From CAVRUZ01 sp963724495 (lineage in GTDB: Bacteria; Actinomycetota; Actinomycetes; Propionibacteriales; DAIQRJ01), in the NCBI GenBank assembly GCA_963724495.1, contig CAVRUZ010000002.1:372001-436000 (forward strand): 64,000 nucleotides of DNA. The letters are read 5' to 3'. Made by a program: the position numbers and the translations under genes. The notes below the pieces were generated by a model, which saw nothing but the letters and a program-made list of their open reading frames with translations, searched no databases and was not told where the DNA came from. Shown here piece by piece: positions 8,210-17,678 of the stretch. Position 1 is the stretch's first letter; the number at the start of each line of letters is the position of its first letter.

Positions 8210-9543
8210 GTGAGCTTTCGACGGAGCCGGTGCGCGTTGCGGTCGTGGGCTGTGGCGGGCGGGGAACCGTCTACAGCAGCTGGATCCTCGAACATCCGGG
8301 CAAGGCGATCGTCACCGCGGTGGCCGACCCGCGGGAGTCGGCACGCGACCGGTTGGGTGACCGGGCCGGTGTGGCGCCCGAACACCGCTTCGCCGACTGG
8401 CGCGAACTGCTGGCGGGCGACGCGGACGGACGGGTCGCCGATGCGGTTCTGATCTGCACCCAGGATCGTCAGCACGCCGAACCCGCGATCGCCTTCGCCG
8501 ATGCCGGCTGGCACATCCTGCTGGAGAAGCCGATGGCACCCAGCGAGCAGGAGTGCCGGGACATCCATGCGGCCGTGACGCGGGCCGGCGTGATGTTCGC
8601 CGTCGCCCACGTGCTGCGCTATGCGGCCTACACGCGCGCGGTCAAGCAGGTCATCGAGTCCGGCGAGCTGGGCACGCTGGTGAACATCGAGCACCTGGAG
8701 CCGGTGGGGTACTGGCACTTCGCGCACTCCTACGTGCGCGGCAACTGGCGGCGCACCGAGGAGTCGAGCCCGGTGCTCATGGCGAAGTCGAGTCACGACA
8801 TCGACCTGCTGCAGCACTGGGCCGGCGGGCGGTACTCGTCGGTCACGAGCATGGGCGGGCTGACCTGGTTCAAGGCCGCAAACGCCCCGGATGGCGCGGG
8901 CGAACGGTGCGAGAGCTGCCCGGTGGAGCCCGACTGCGAGTACTCCGCGCTGCAGATCTACGGCTCGCGGCTCGGCCGGTGGCCCACCACGGTGGTCGTC
9001 GAGCAGCAGACCGAGGAGGCGCTGGCCGAGGCCCTGCACACCGGGCCGTACGGGCGGTGCGTCTATCGCTGCGACAACGACGTGAACGACCACCAGTCGG
9101 TGATCGCCACCTTCGACAATGGGGTGACGGCGTCGTTCACGATGACCGCGTTCACCGAGAAGCTCGAGCGGTACACCAGGGTGATGGGCAGCCACGGGAC
9201 GCTCTCGGGTGACGGGAACACCTTCACGGTGCTGGACTTCCGTACCGGAACCGAACGCACCGTCGACCCGGCCGGCGAGCTGCCCGGAGGCGTCGGCGGC
9301 GGCCATTCGGGCGGTGACGGCGGGCTGATCGAGGGGTTCATCGCGGCCGTGGCCAGTGGCAGTCCCGACACGATCCTCAGCGGGCCCGACGCATCGCTGG
9401 ACGCGCACCTGGCGATCTTCGCCGCGGAGCGGGCGCGGGCCAACGGCACCATCGAGCCGGTGCACAGTGTTGACCCGAGGCACCGTGTCGACCCGAGTGA
9501 CGGTTCCGACCCGGTCGACGCCGGCCGGCTATCCGTTCGATGA
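8206..9543 (+). CDS. Gfo/Idh/MocA family NAD(P)-dependent oxidoreductase
   Basis: 445-residue sugar or inositol dehydrogenase-like protein. The N-terminal Rossmann fold has GCGGRGTVY at residues 16-24 and the family motif LLEKPM near residue 108; the C-terminal alpha/beta domain follows. Two cysteine groups stand out, ERCESCPVEPDC near residue 230 and GRCVYRCDND near 285, which may bind a metal or disulfide; this is inference. The C-terminus has short VDP repeats (VDPRHRVDPSDGSDPVD). Its stop lies 4 bases before dapA. Its position between thyX and dapA is not part of the usual core order; the substrate cannot be read from sequence. Confidence 0.88.
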   Translation: MSELSTEPVRVAVVGCGGRGTVYSSWILEHPGKAIVTAVADPRESARDRLGDRAGVAPEHRFADWRELLAGDADGRVADAVLICTQDRQHAEPAIAFADAGWHILLEKPMAPSEQECRDIHAAVTRAGVMFAVAHVLRYAAYTRAVKQVIESGELGTLVNIEHLEPVGYWHFAHSYVRGNWRRTEESSPVLMAKSSHDIDLLQHWAGGRYSSVTSMGGLTWFKAANAPDGAGERCESCPVEPDCEYSALQIYGSRLGRWPTTVVVEQQTEEALAEALHTGPYGRCVYRCDNDVNDHQSVIATFDNGVTASFTMTAFTEKLERYTRVMGSHGTLSGDGNTFTVLDFRTGTERTVDPAGELPGGVGGGHSGGDGGLIEGFIAAVASGSPDTILSGPDASLDAHLAIFAAERARANGTIEPVHSVDPRHRVDPSDGSDPVDAGRLSVR

Positions 9544-9547
9544 CGCC

Positions 9548-10438
9548 ATGACCACCGCGCCGTTCGGCCCGCTCGGGGTGGCGATGGTGACGCCCTTCGA
9601 CGAGTCCGGTGCCGTCGACGAGGCTGCCCTGGCCGACCTGGTGGCGCACCTCCTGGACACGGGGCACGAAACGCTCGTGGTGAACGGGACCACCGGCGAG
9701 TCGGCCACCACCACCGACGAGGAGAAGACCCGCCTGGTTCGGACCGTGGCCGGTCTTGCGGGCCACCGCGCGAAGGTGGTGGCGGGCGTCGGGTCGGCCG
9801 ACACCCGGCACACCGTGCACCTCGCCGAGCAGGCCGCCGCGGCCGGTGCCGCCGGACTGCTGGTCGTCACGCCCTATTACTCCCGGCCGTCACAGGCGGG
9901 ACTCGTGGCCCACTTCGAGGCAGTAGCCGACGCCACCGACCTCCCGGTGATGCTGTACGACATCCCCGCCCGCACCGCAACGGCGATCAGCACCCAGACC
10001 CTCGTCGCGTTGGCGAGCCATCCCCGGATCGTCGCGGTGAAGGACGCCAAGGGCGACTTCGCCGCCACCCAGGAGGTGATGGCCTCGTGCGACCTGGCGT
10101 TCTACTCGGGCAGCGACGAGCACAACCTGCCGCTGCTGGCGATGGGGGCGGCCGGAATCGTGAGCGTCGTGAGCCACGTCGCCGGCCGCGAGTACAGCAA
10201 GATGATCGCCGCTGTCGCCGACGGAGACCTGGTACGGGCGCGGTCGATCGCCGCGCGACTCGTGCCCGCCCACCGGGCCGTGATGACCCGCCGGCAGGGC
10301 GCGGTCGCGGCGAAGGCGGCCCTACAACTCCTGGGGGTGCTGAGTGGCCGCGACGTGCGCCTGCCGCAGACCCCCATGACCGATGAGGAGGTGGCCGAAC
10401 TGGCCACTGATCTGCGTTTCGCCGGGTTGCTCTCGTGA
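9548..10438 (+). CDS. dapA: 4-hydroxy-tetrahydrodipicolinate synthase
   Basis: Condenses pyruvate with aspartate semialdehyde, the first step of the diaminopimelate pathway. The 296-residue TIM barrel has the Thr pair in VVNGTTGESATTT (residues ~45), the Tyr of TPYYSRPSQ, the Tyr of MLYDIPART (~138) and the Schiff-base Lys in IVAVKDAKGDF (~167). It starts at ATG 9548. Its TGA overlaps the RNase J GTG by 4 bases. With dapB at 5.2 kb this region holds two of the lysine-branch steps. Confidence 0.97.
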   Translation: MTTAPFGPLGVAMVTPFDESGAVDEAALADLVAHLLDTGHETLVVNGTTGESATTTDEEKTRLVRTVAGLAGHRAKVVAGVGSADTRHTVHLAEQAAAAGAAGLLVVTPYYSRPSQAGLVAHFEAVADATDLPVMLYDIPARTATAISTQTLVALASHPRIVAVKDAKGDFAATQEVMASCDLAFYSGSDEHNLPLLAMGAAGIVSVVSHVAGREYSKMIAAVADGDLVRARSIAARLVPAHRAVMTRRQGAVAAKAALQLLGVLSGRDVRLPQTPMTDEEVAELATDLRFAGLLS

Positions 10439-12126
10439 GGTTCCAGGCACAGGAGCTCTCGCCACCACCGAAACTCGGCCGGGAGACTCTGCGGGTTGTC
10501 CCGCTGGGCGGACTCGGCCAGATCGGCCGCAACATGGCCGTGCTGGAGTTCCAGGGCCGACTGCTGATCGTCGACTGCGGGGTGCTGTTCCCCGAGGACG
10601 ACCAGCCCGGCGTCGACCTGATCCTGCCGGACTTCAGCTACCTGCGATCCCGCCTGTCCGAGGTCGAGGCACTGGTGCTGACCCATGGCCACGAGGACCA
10701 CATCGGCGCGGTGCCGTACCTGCTCCGTGAGCGGGCCGACATTCCCGTGGTCGGGTCCAAGCTGACGCTGGCGCTGCTCGAGGGAAAGCTCCGCGAGCAC
10801 CGGCTGCGCAACACCGACCTGCGGGAGGTCTCCGAAGGGCACAACATCCAGCTGGGTCAGTTCGGCTGCGAGTTCGTGGCGGTGAACCACTCGGTCCCGG
10901 ACGCCCTCGCGGTGTTCATCCGCACGCCGGTCGCGACCGTGCTGCACACCGGCGACTTCAAGCTCGACCAGCTGCCGCTGGACGGCCGCGTCACCGACCT
11001 GCGCACGCTGGCCCGCCTGGGGGAGGAGGGTGTCGACCTGTTCATGGTCGACTCGACCAATGCCGAGGTTCCCGGCTTCAACATGGCCGAGCGCGACATC
11101 GCACCGGTCCTGGAGCGGGTGATCGCCGGTTCGTCGACGCGTGTCGTCGTCGCCTGTTTCGCCTCGCACGTGCACCGGGTGCAGCAGGTGATGGACGCGG
11201 CAGTCGCCTCCGGCCGCAAGGTCGCCTACGTGGGCCGGTCGATGGTGCGCAACATGGGCATCGCCCGTGACCTGGGCTTCCTCAAGGTGCCCGGGGACAC
11301 GCTGGTGGACCTGCGTGACCTCGACAACCATCCGCGCGAGAACGTCGTGCTGATCTCCACCGGCTCGCAGGGCGAGCCGATGTCGGCGCTCGCCCGCATC
11401 GCCGCGAGCGATCACAACTCCATCGAGGTGGAACCCGGCGACACGGTCGTGCTGGCCAGTTCGCTGATCCCCGGCAACGAGAACGCGGTGTTCCGCGTGA
11501 TCAACGGCCTCACCAGGCTGGGCGCCACGATCGTGCACCGCGGCAACGCCGACGTGCACGTCTCCGGGCACGCCAGCGCCGGGGAGCTGCTCTACACCTA
11601 CAACATCGTCAAGCCCCGCAACGTGCTCCCCGTCCACGGTGAGCCGCGGCACCTCCTGGCCAACGCCGAGCTCGCGGTCTCGACCGGGCTGGCGGAGCGC
11701 AGGGTGCTCCTCGTCGAGGACGGTGGCGTGATCGACGTCGACCGCAACGGGGCCCGGGTGGTGGGCCGCATCGAGTGCGGGTTCGTCTACGTCGACGGAT
11801 CGACCGTGGGTGACCTGTCCGAGTCGAGCCTGGCGGACCGGCGGATCCTCGGCGACGAGGGCTTCATCTCGGTCGTGCTGGTGGTCGACCTGGCCGCCCG
11901 GAAGGTGACGGCCGGCCCGGAGGTCCATGCCCGCGGCTTCGCCGAGTCCGACGGAGTGTTCGCCTCGGTGATCCCCACCATCGAGAAGGCGGTCAACGAC
12001 TCGCTGGCCTCCGGCACCGCCGACCTGCATCAGCTGCAGCAGCTCGTCCGGCGCACCACCGGACGCTGGGTGAGCAGCCAGCACCGGCGTCGCCCGATGA
12101 TCATCCCGGTGGTCGTCGAGGGCTGA
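10435..12126 (+). CDS. rnj: Ribonuclease J
   Basis: Metallo-beta-lactamase/beta-CASP RNase with 5'-3' exo- and endonuclease activity in mRNA decay and rRNA maturation. The 563 residues show the zinc motif THGHEDHIGA (His at 84), NHSVPDA, HTGDFKLD, the beta-CASP region with CFASHVHR, STGSQGEPM and VSGHAS, and the C-terminal PVHGEPRHL motif followed by the J-specific C-terminal domain. It is the last gene of the coupled thyX-dapA-rnj run. Together with pnp and rny, the window encodes three major RNases. Confidence 0.97.
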   Translation: MRFQAQELSPPPKLGRETLRVVPLGGLGQIGRNMAVLEFQGRLLIVDCGVLFPEDDQPGVDLILPDFSYLRSRLSEVEALVLTHGHEDHIGAVPYLLRERADIPVVGSKLTLALLEGKLREHRLRNTDLREVSEGHNIQLGQFGCEFVAVNHSVPDALAVFIRTPVATVLHTGDFKLDQLPLDGRVTDLRTLARLGEEGVDLFMVDSTNAEVPGFNMAERDIAPVLERVIAGSSTRVVVACFASHVHRVQQVMDAAVASGRKVAYVGRSMVRNMGIARDLGFLKVPGDTLVDLRDLDNHPRENVVLISTGSQGEPMSALARIAASDHNSIEVEPGDTVVLASSLIPGNENAVFRVINGLTRLGATIVHRGNADVHVSGHASAGELLYTYNIVKPRNVLPVHGEPRHLLANAELAVSTGLAERRVLLVEDGGVIDVDRNGARVVGRIECGFVYVDGSTVGDLSESSLADRRILGDEGFISVVLVVDLAARKVTAGPEVHARGFAESDGVFASVIPTIEKAVNDSLASGTADLHQLQQLVRRTTGRWVSSQHRRRPMIIPVVVEG

Positions 12127-12180
12127 GCGCACTTCGCACGCCAAGGGGCGGCGCGGCGCCGGAACGACAAGGCTCAGTTG

Positions 12181-12210
12181 CCCGGCCTGGCATGTATCTG
12201 CGGCCGGGTT
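12181..12210 (+). terminator. Possible weak terminator after rnj
   Basis: CCCGGCC (12181-12187) pairs with GGCCGGG (12202-12208), with a 14-nt loop and only TT behind it. Weak by itself, but it lies in the 176-bp gap between rnj and the next gene. Confidence 0.3.
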
Positions 12211-12302
12211 GCCTGACTCCTCAGGGCTGAACGGGCTGATCCATCGGCGGACATCCCCTGCTTGCCGGCCAGCCCGGTCGTGACCCTTGAGGAGGGACAC
12301 CC

Positions 12303-12917
12303 ATGAGCAATGTGCTCGTGCGCAACAGCACCCCGCGTGTACGCAACCGGGCCGGGAAAGTCCTCGGCCACAATGCTCTTCGCGTTTGGATGGCAGTCGT
12401 GCTGGCCACCGCGACCGCCCTGGTCGCCCTCGTGGCCGCCCCGCCAGCCGCGTCGGCCGCCTACTGCGGCATCACCTGGGGCTCGCTGTCGAAGTCCCAT
12501 CCCCGCATGGTTGCCGGCCCGCTCACCAACGTGCGCGCCGGGCGGCACACCTGCTACGACCGGCTCGTGGTCGACCTCGGCAGGACCCGGTCGGGCTACC
12601 TGGTCCGCTATGTCACGAACGTGCACGAAGACGGCTCCGGTGCGGTGATCCCGCTGCGCGGGGGAGCCAAGCTCGAGATCATCGTGCGTGCACCCGCCTA
12701 CGACTCCAACGGCAACGGCACCTACCACCCGACCAACTCCGACGAGCTCAGGAACGTGAGCGGCTACCGCACCTTCCGCCAGATCGCCTGGGGCGGCTCG
12801 TTCGAGGGCCAGTCGACGATCGGGCTGGGCGTCCGCGCTCGTCTGCCGTTCCGGGTCTTCACCATCGACGACGGCGCCACGTCGCGCTTGATCGTCGACG
12901 TAGCCCACGCGTGGTGA
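12303..12917 (+). CDS. Secreted AMIN-like domain protein
   Basis: 204 residues. After a basic N-terminus there is a signal peptide with a hydrophobic core near residues 30-47 and an AxA site (AASAA), then YCGITWGSLSK. The mature domain (DRLVVDLG, GYLVRYV, the YRTFRQIAWGGSFEGQSTIGLG region, PFRVF and a final RLIVDVAH) matches the actinobacterial AMIN-like beta-rich family. The function is unknown; export and cell-surface or polysaccharide binding are inferred. GAGGAGGGA sits upstream of ATG 12303. A terminator hairpin follows at 12938. Confidence 0.75.
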   Translation: MSNVLVRNSTPRVRNRAGKVLGHNALRVWMAVVLATATALVALVAAPPAASAAYCGITWGSLSKSHPRMVAGPLTNVRAGRHTCYDRLVVDLGRTRSGYLVRYVTNVHEDGSGAVIPLRGGAKLEIIVRAPAYDSNGNGTYHPTNSDELRNVSGYRTFRQIAWGGSFEGQSTIGLGVRARLPFRVFTIDDGATSRLIVDVAHAW

Positions 12918-12937
12918 GTCTCTCCGCGTGACGAAAG

Positions 12938-12975
12938 CCGGCCGGTGCGCTCTGGGGAGGGCCACCGGCCGGTTT
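12938..12975 (+). terminator. Rho-independent terminator
   Basis: Ten-bp perfect stem CCGGCCGGTG/CACCGGCCGG with a 15-nt loop, followed by TTT, 20 bases beyond the stop of the AMIN-like gene and before ftsK. Confidence 0.7.
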
Positions 12976-13170
12976 CGCGCGCGCCGGCGGTCGCCAAACA
13001 TGCAGTCGGACCGCCCGCATCCGGACATGTCCGGGTATGTCCACCTGCCAAGACATTGGCCTGCATGTTTGAGACCAGGAGCCGCGACCAGCGCCCGGGC
13101 GGCGATTGCTACCGGCGGGACGCGTGTGACAGGTGTGACAGCAGAGGTTGTGTCGTAGCCTTGCGGGATC

Positions 13171-15763
13171 ATGGCGACGCGTACGACTTCCCCCGTGCGG
13201 TCCCGCGGAACCTCGACCCGCAAGTCCACCGGGCGACCTCGCAAATCGACGACGAAGCGACGCCGACGCCCGCCGGCCAAGCGGTCCGGAGGTCTCTTCG
13301 CCGGGATCGGCCGGCTGCTGCGCGGGAGCTACATGGCGGTCGCGCACGTGATCGGGGGGTCGGCCCGCAGTCTCGGAGGCGGTGAGAACACGGCCATCGA
13401 TCCGGCTCTTCGCCGCGACGGCGTCGGTCTTGCCCTGATCGGCTCGGCCATCGTCGTAGCGGCCGCCGAGTGGTGGCAGCTCCCCGGCCGGGTCGGTGAC
13501 ACGCTCCGACTGGTGGTCGAGGGTGCGATCGGCGTCTTCGCCTGGGCGCTTCCGGTCGTCCTGCTGCTGGCCGCCTGGCGAACGCTCCGCCGCCCGGCCG
13601 GACCCGCCGCGGGCAGGCTGATGGTCGGCTGGGTGTCGATCTCCGCCTCGGTACTCGGGCTCCTGCACATCGCCGAGGGACTGCCTCGGCCGAGCGACGG
13701 CACGGCGGCACTGCGCGCGGCTGCCGGCGGCATCGGCTACGTCGTCTCCTCGGTGCTGGTCGACCTGGTCACGGTCTACGTCGCGGTGCCGTTGCTGGTG
13801 CTGCTGGGCCTGTTCGGACTGCTGGTGGTCACCGCCACCCCGCTGCACGCCATCCCCGCACGGGTACGCGCGTCGCTGGCGCTGTTCTCCAGTGCGGTCG
13901 AGGACGACGACGGAGTACTGACGAAGGCGCCGGGCAAGTCCAACCGCAAGGGGACGAACGCCGACCAGGGCGCACCGTCGTCGTCCGTCGCCTACGACAC
14001 GCCTGTGATCGAGAGCGGCGGCGCGTTCGTGCGGCTGCTGCGCCGGGCCAGGGGAGTGGGCCACACAGAGAACCCGGCCCCGGAGTCGGACGAGAGCGAG
14101 AGTGCGACCCTTCGACGTCGAGAACGACGACGGGGACGACGGACTAGGTCCGCTCGACCCGTTCCCTGGCCCCCGCCGCCCGCCTCGTGACGCGGTCGAG
14201 CCGGCCGGCGCCGACTCGCCACTCGAGCCGCCACCACACTCACCCCTGCCGCCTCGCGCTGAGCAACTCCAGTTGTCCGGCGACATCGTGTACTCGCTGC
14301 CCCCCAACGACGTCCTGCAGCCCGGCTCGCCGCACAAGCCGAGATCGGCAGCATCGGATCAGGTGGTGCAGCGACTGTCCGACGTCCTCGAGCAGTTCGC
14401 GATCGACGCCCAGGTCACCGGCTACACCCGCGGACCGACCGTCACCCGGTACGAGGTCGAGCTCGGCAACGCGGTCAAGGTCGAGAAGGTCACCGCGCTG
14501 ACCAAGAACATCAGCTACGCGGTGGCGTCGTCAGAGGTGCGGATCCTCTCGCCGATCCCCGGCAAGTCCGCGATCGGGATCGAGATTCCCAACGTCGACA
14601 AGGAGGTGGTCTCGCTCGGCGACGTGCTCCGGTCGGCCAACGCCCGCGGCAACCACCACCCGATGCTCGTCGCACTCGGCAAGGACGTCGAGGGCGGGTT
14701 CGTGGTCGCGAACCTGTCGAAGATGCCCCACCTGCTGGTGGCCGGCGCAACCGGCTCCGGCAAGTCGAGCTTCATCGACTCGATGGTGTGCTCGATCCTG
14801 ATGCGGTCGACGCCCGACGAGGTGCGGATGATCCTCGTCGACCCCAAGCGGGTCGAACTCACCGCCTACGAGGGTGTGCCGCACCTGATCACGCCGATCA
14901 TCACCGCGCCGAAGAAGGCCGCCGAGGCGCTGCAGTGGGTCGTGCGCGAGATGGATCTGCGCTACGACGACCTCAGCCATTTCGGCTACAAGCACATCGA
15001 CGACTTCAACCGGGGCGTGCGCGACGGCAAGGTGAAGCCGCTACCCGGGAGCGAGCGGACGATCGAGCCCTACCCGTACCTGCTCGTGGTGGTGGACGAG
15101 CTCGCCGACCTGATGATGGTGTCGCCACGCGACGTCGAGGACTCGGTGGTGCGCATCACCCAGCTCGCGCGCGCCGCCGGCATCCACCTCGTCATGGCCA
15201 CCCAGCGGCCCAGCGTCGACGTGGTGACCGGGCTGATCAAGGCCAACGTCCCGAGCCGGCTGTCGTTCGCGACCTCGTCGATGGCCGACTCCCGGGTCAT
15301 CCTCGACTCGCCCGGCGCGGAGAAGCTCGTCGGCCAGGGCGACGGGCTGTTCCTCCCGATGGGCTCCAGCAAGCCCACCCGCATCCAGAGCCCCTGGGTC
15401 ACCGAGGCCGAGATCCACCGGGTGGTCGCGCACTGCAAGCAGCAGCTGGCACCCACCTACCGTCCGGACGTGCAGGCGGCAAGCGGGCCGGCCCGTGACC
15501 TCGACGACGAGATCGGCGACGACCTCGACCTTGTCTGCCAGGCCGCCGAGCTCATCGTCACCACCCAGTTCGGGTCGACCTCGATGCTCCAGCGCAAGCT
15601 CCGGGTGGGTTTCGCGAAGGCCGGCCGCCTGATGGACATCCTCGAGTCCCGCGGTGTGGTCGGGCCCAGCGAGGGCAGCAAGGCCAGGGACGTGCTCCTG
15701 CGCGCCGAAGACCTCGACGCGTTCATCGACACGATCCGCGGGGGCAGCGACCCGCTGCGCTGA
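13171..15763 (+). CDS. ftsK: DNA translocase FtsK, interrupted by a 1-nt frameshift
   Basis: Septum-anchored DNA pump that clears the chromosome at division. The first frame (ATG 13171) encodes a very basic N-terminus and four to five membrane helices (about residues 85-240). The coding frame shifts by +1 somewhere about 14060-14101, in the acidic linker (ESDESES...RPFDVENDDG). The second frame has the alpha/beta motor with Walker A GATGSGKS, DPKRVELTAYEGVPHL, Walker B YLLVVVDELADLMM, MATQRPSVDVVTG, and the C-terminal gamma winged helix (TSMLQRKLRVGFAKAGRLMD). Restored length is ~863 residues, normal for the family. A single surplus base probably reflects a sequence error. Confidence 0.9.
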
Positions 15764-15808
15764 GCCGAGACCTGCCGTTGGATGGTCGGCAGGCCGCCGG
15801 AACGACGA

Positions 15809-15836
15809 AACCCCCGCCGGTTGCCCGGCGGGGGTT
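15809..15836. terminator. Bidirectional terminator between ftsK and cspA
   Basis: Twelve-bp perfect stem AACCCCCGCCGG/CCGGCGGGGGTT around a TTGC loop. It lies between two convergent genes, so it can serve both strands. Confidence 0.8.
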
Positions 15837-15851
15837 CGTGTTTGTCAGTGC

Positions 15852-16055
15852 TTAGATCGCGCGGACGTTTTCCGCCTGCAGACCCTTCGCGCCCTGGGTG
15901 GTGTCAAACTCCACCCGCTGGTTTTCCTCCAGCGAACGGTACCCGTCGGACTGGATTGCGCTGTAGTGGACGAAAACGTCTGCACTACCGCCGTCGGGAG
16001 AGATGAAGCCGAAGCCCTTCTCCGAGTTGAACCACTTAACTGTTCCCTGAGCCAT
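15852..16055 (-). CDS. cspA: Cold shock protein (CspA family)
   Basis: 67-residue single cold-shock domain, an RNA chaperone that binds single-stranded nucleic acid. RNP1 KGFGFI and RNP2 DVFVHY are intact, with the aromatic WFN at residues 8-10. On the - strand an AGGAGCAGGG precedes the ATG at 16055. The gene stands alone; the 266 bp up to pfp would contain its promoter and leader, but I see no recognisable cold box. Confidence 0.96.
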   Translation of the reverse strand: MAQGTVKWFNSEKGFGFISPDGGSADVFVHYSAIQSDGYRSLEENQRVEFDTTQGAKGLQAENVRAI

Positions 16056-16321
16056 TCCCTGCTCCTGTATTCGACGTACGGGCCCGCGGTTGTGCTGGCC
16101 CGGGAGCTGGCTTCTCGGTGACGGTCTTCCGCTCTGAGGCGGGGTCGCGTTCTCGAAACGCCAGCAGATGAATCGTCCGCAGCGTTACGAAGAACGGTCT
16201 ACAAACTGCAACATCACCGCCAACGGTACTCGATCTGCCGCCTCAGTCACAGTCGAAGAGACTGTCCTTCCGCTTCCGGCCCCGCTCTGGGTCGGCTCGA
16301 CCGACGGCCGCGGGGAGTCGG

Positions 16322-17536
16322 TCAGTGCGGCTGGCCGATGGAGTCGAGCAGGTCGGTGAACCACGGCGTGGCGGTGTCGAACGGCTTGCCGCCCGCGATC
16401 CGGCTGAACTCGATCGCCCGGAGCTCGCCGTCGTGCTCCTCGTCCTCGCCGACAACACCGGAGGTTCGGGCCAGGGCCGCCTCGACGGCCTTGTCGGTGC
16501 ACCGCTTGATGAGCGCCAGGTCTTGAGCGTTGGCCGGTGCCGATCTGGAGAAGTAGCCGCTCTTCTGCACCATCGACTTGTCCGCACCGATCAGCGGGGC
16601 GAACTGCTTGGCGAACCAGGCACCGGGGTTGATCGTGTCGAGCTTGATGTGGCCGAACGGGTCGCGTTCCGGCTCCTCGCCGCGGGCGCGCATCTGGGCG
16701 ACGATGTCGTCGATCCCGGCACCCTCGGACAGGAAGATCACCACCGAGTCGGTCTCGTCCATGACCTTCTTCAGCCGCTCGGCCTCGGCGTCGAGGTCGA
16801 TGGCGAGTTCGGGGACGTAGACCGCGTCCACCGACCAGCCGCTCTCGCGGAGCCCGATGCCCGGGTTCCACCGGCGGGTTGCCAGCCACTCCTGGTAGGA
16901 CTTCGCGGTGGCTGCGGTCAGCCAGCCGCAGTTGCGGCCCATCACTTCGTGGATCACGAGCATGCGCGGGTTCGAGCTCTGCTCGGCCACGATGTTGGCC
17001 GCGAACCGGGCACCCTGCTCCGCGGCGGTCCAGGCACCCAGGCTCTGCCGGATCGGGACCACGTCGTTGTCGATGGTCTTCGGCAGCCCCACGACGGTCA
17101 GGTCGTACTCGTTGTCGGCGAGATAGCCCGCGAGATCCGCGGCGGTGAGATTGGTGTCGTCGCCGCCGATCGTGTGCAGCACGTCCACGCCGTCGGCCAC
17201 CAGCCTGTTCGCCGCGACCTCGAGCGGATCGTCGCCGTCGCGCACAAGGCCGCGCTCGACCAGGTCTGCGGCGTTGGTGAGCTTCACCCGGCTGTTGCCC
17301 AGCGGACTGCCACCGAACTCGCGCAGGATCCCGGCTCCGGCACGGACCTCGTCGTCGACGGTGAGGTAGTTGCCGGCGAGCAGCCCGTGGTAGCCCGACA
17401 GGTAGCCGATGATCTCGACCTCCGGCGCCACCTGCGAGTAGGTCTCGATGAGGTTGCCGACGGCGGCAGACAGGCACGGCGCCAGGCCTCCGGCCGTGAG
17501 CAGCGCGACCTTCTCGACCGGCTTCGCTGCGGACAT
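16322..17536 (-). CDS. pfp: 6-phosphofructokinase, pyrophosphate-dependent type
   Basis: 404 residues. Phosphorylates fructose 6-phosphate. The phosphoryl donor is read from two positions: GGDDTN (ATP enzymes have GGDGS) and GLPKTIDND (ATP enzymes have GTIDND without the Lys). Both features are those of PPi-dependent enzymes, so the reaction is probably reversible glycolysis/gluconeogenesis. MGRNCGWLTA and SEGAGIDD are also conserved. I chose the ATG at 17536 (MSAAKPVEKVALLTAGG) because AGGAGG lies just in front; the longer open frame to 17704 adds sequence with no family resemblance. It is divergent from rimO. Confidence 0.92.
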   Translation of the reverse strand: MSAAKPVEKVALLTAGGLAPCLSAAVGNLIETYSQVAPEVEIIGYLSGYHGLLAGNYLTVDDEVRAGAGILREFGGSPLGNSRVKLTNAADLVERGLVRDGDDPLEVAANRLVADGVDVLHTIGGDDTNLTAADLAGYLADNEYDLTVVGLPKTIDNDVVPIRQSLGAWTAAEQGARFAANIVAEQSSNPRMLVIHEVMGRNCGWLTAATAKSYQEWLATRRWNPGIGLRESGWSVDAVYVPELAIDLDAEAERLKKVMDETDSVVIFLSEGAGIDDIVAQMRARGEEPERDPFGHIKLDTINPGAWFAKQFAPLIGADKSMVQKSGYFSRSAPANAQDLALIKRCTDKAVEAALARTSGVVGEDEEHDGELRAIEFSRIAGGKPFDTATPWFTDLLDSIGQPH

Positions 17537-17678
17537 GCACTGCCTCCTGGGATCGGCTTGGGAACAACCGGGCCAGCGTAGGGAACGCCGGCAGGTCGGT
17601 GCGGCGGTGGTCAGGATGTGAGGGGCGCCACCCGACGATTCGGGGGCTGCGGGGCACATCGGCGACAATGGGACGGAT

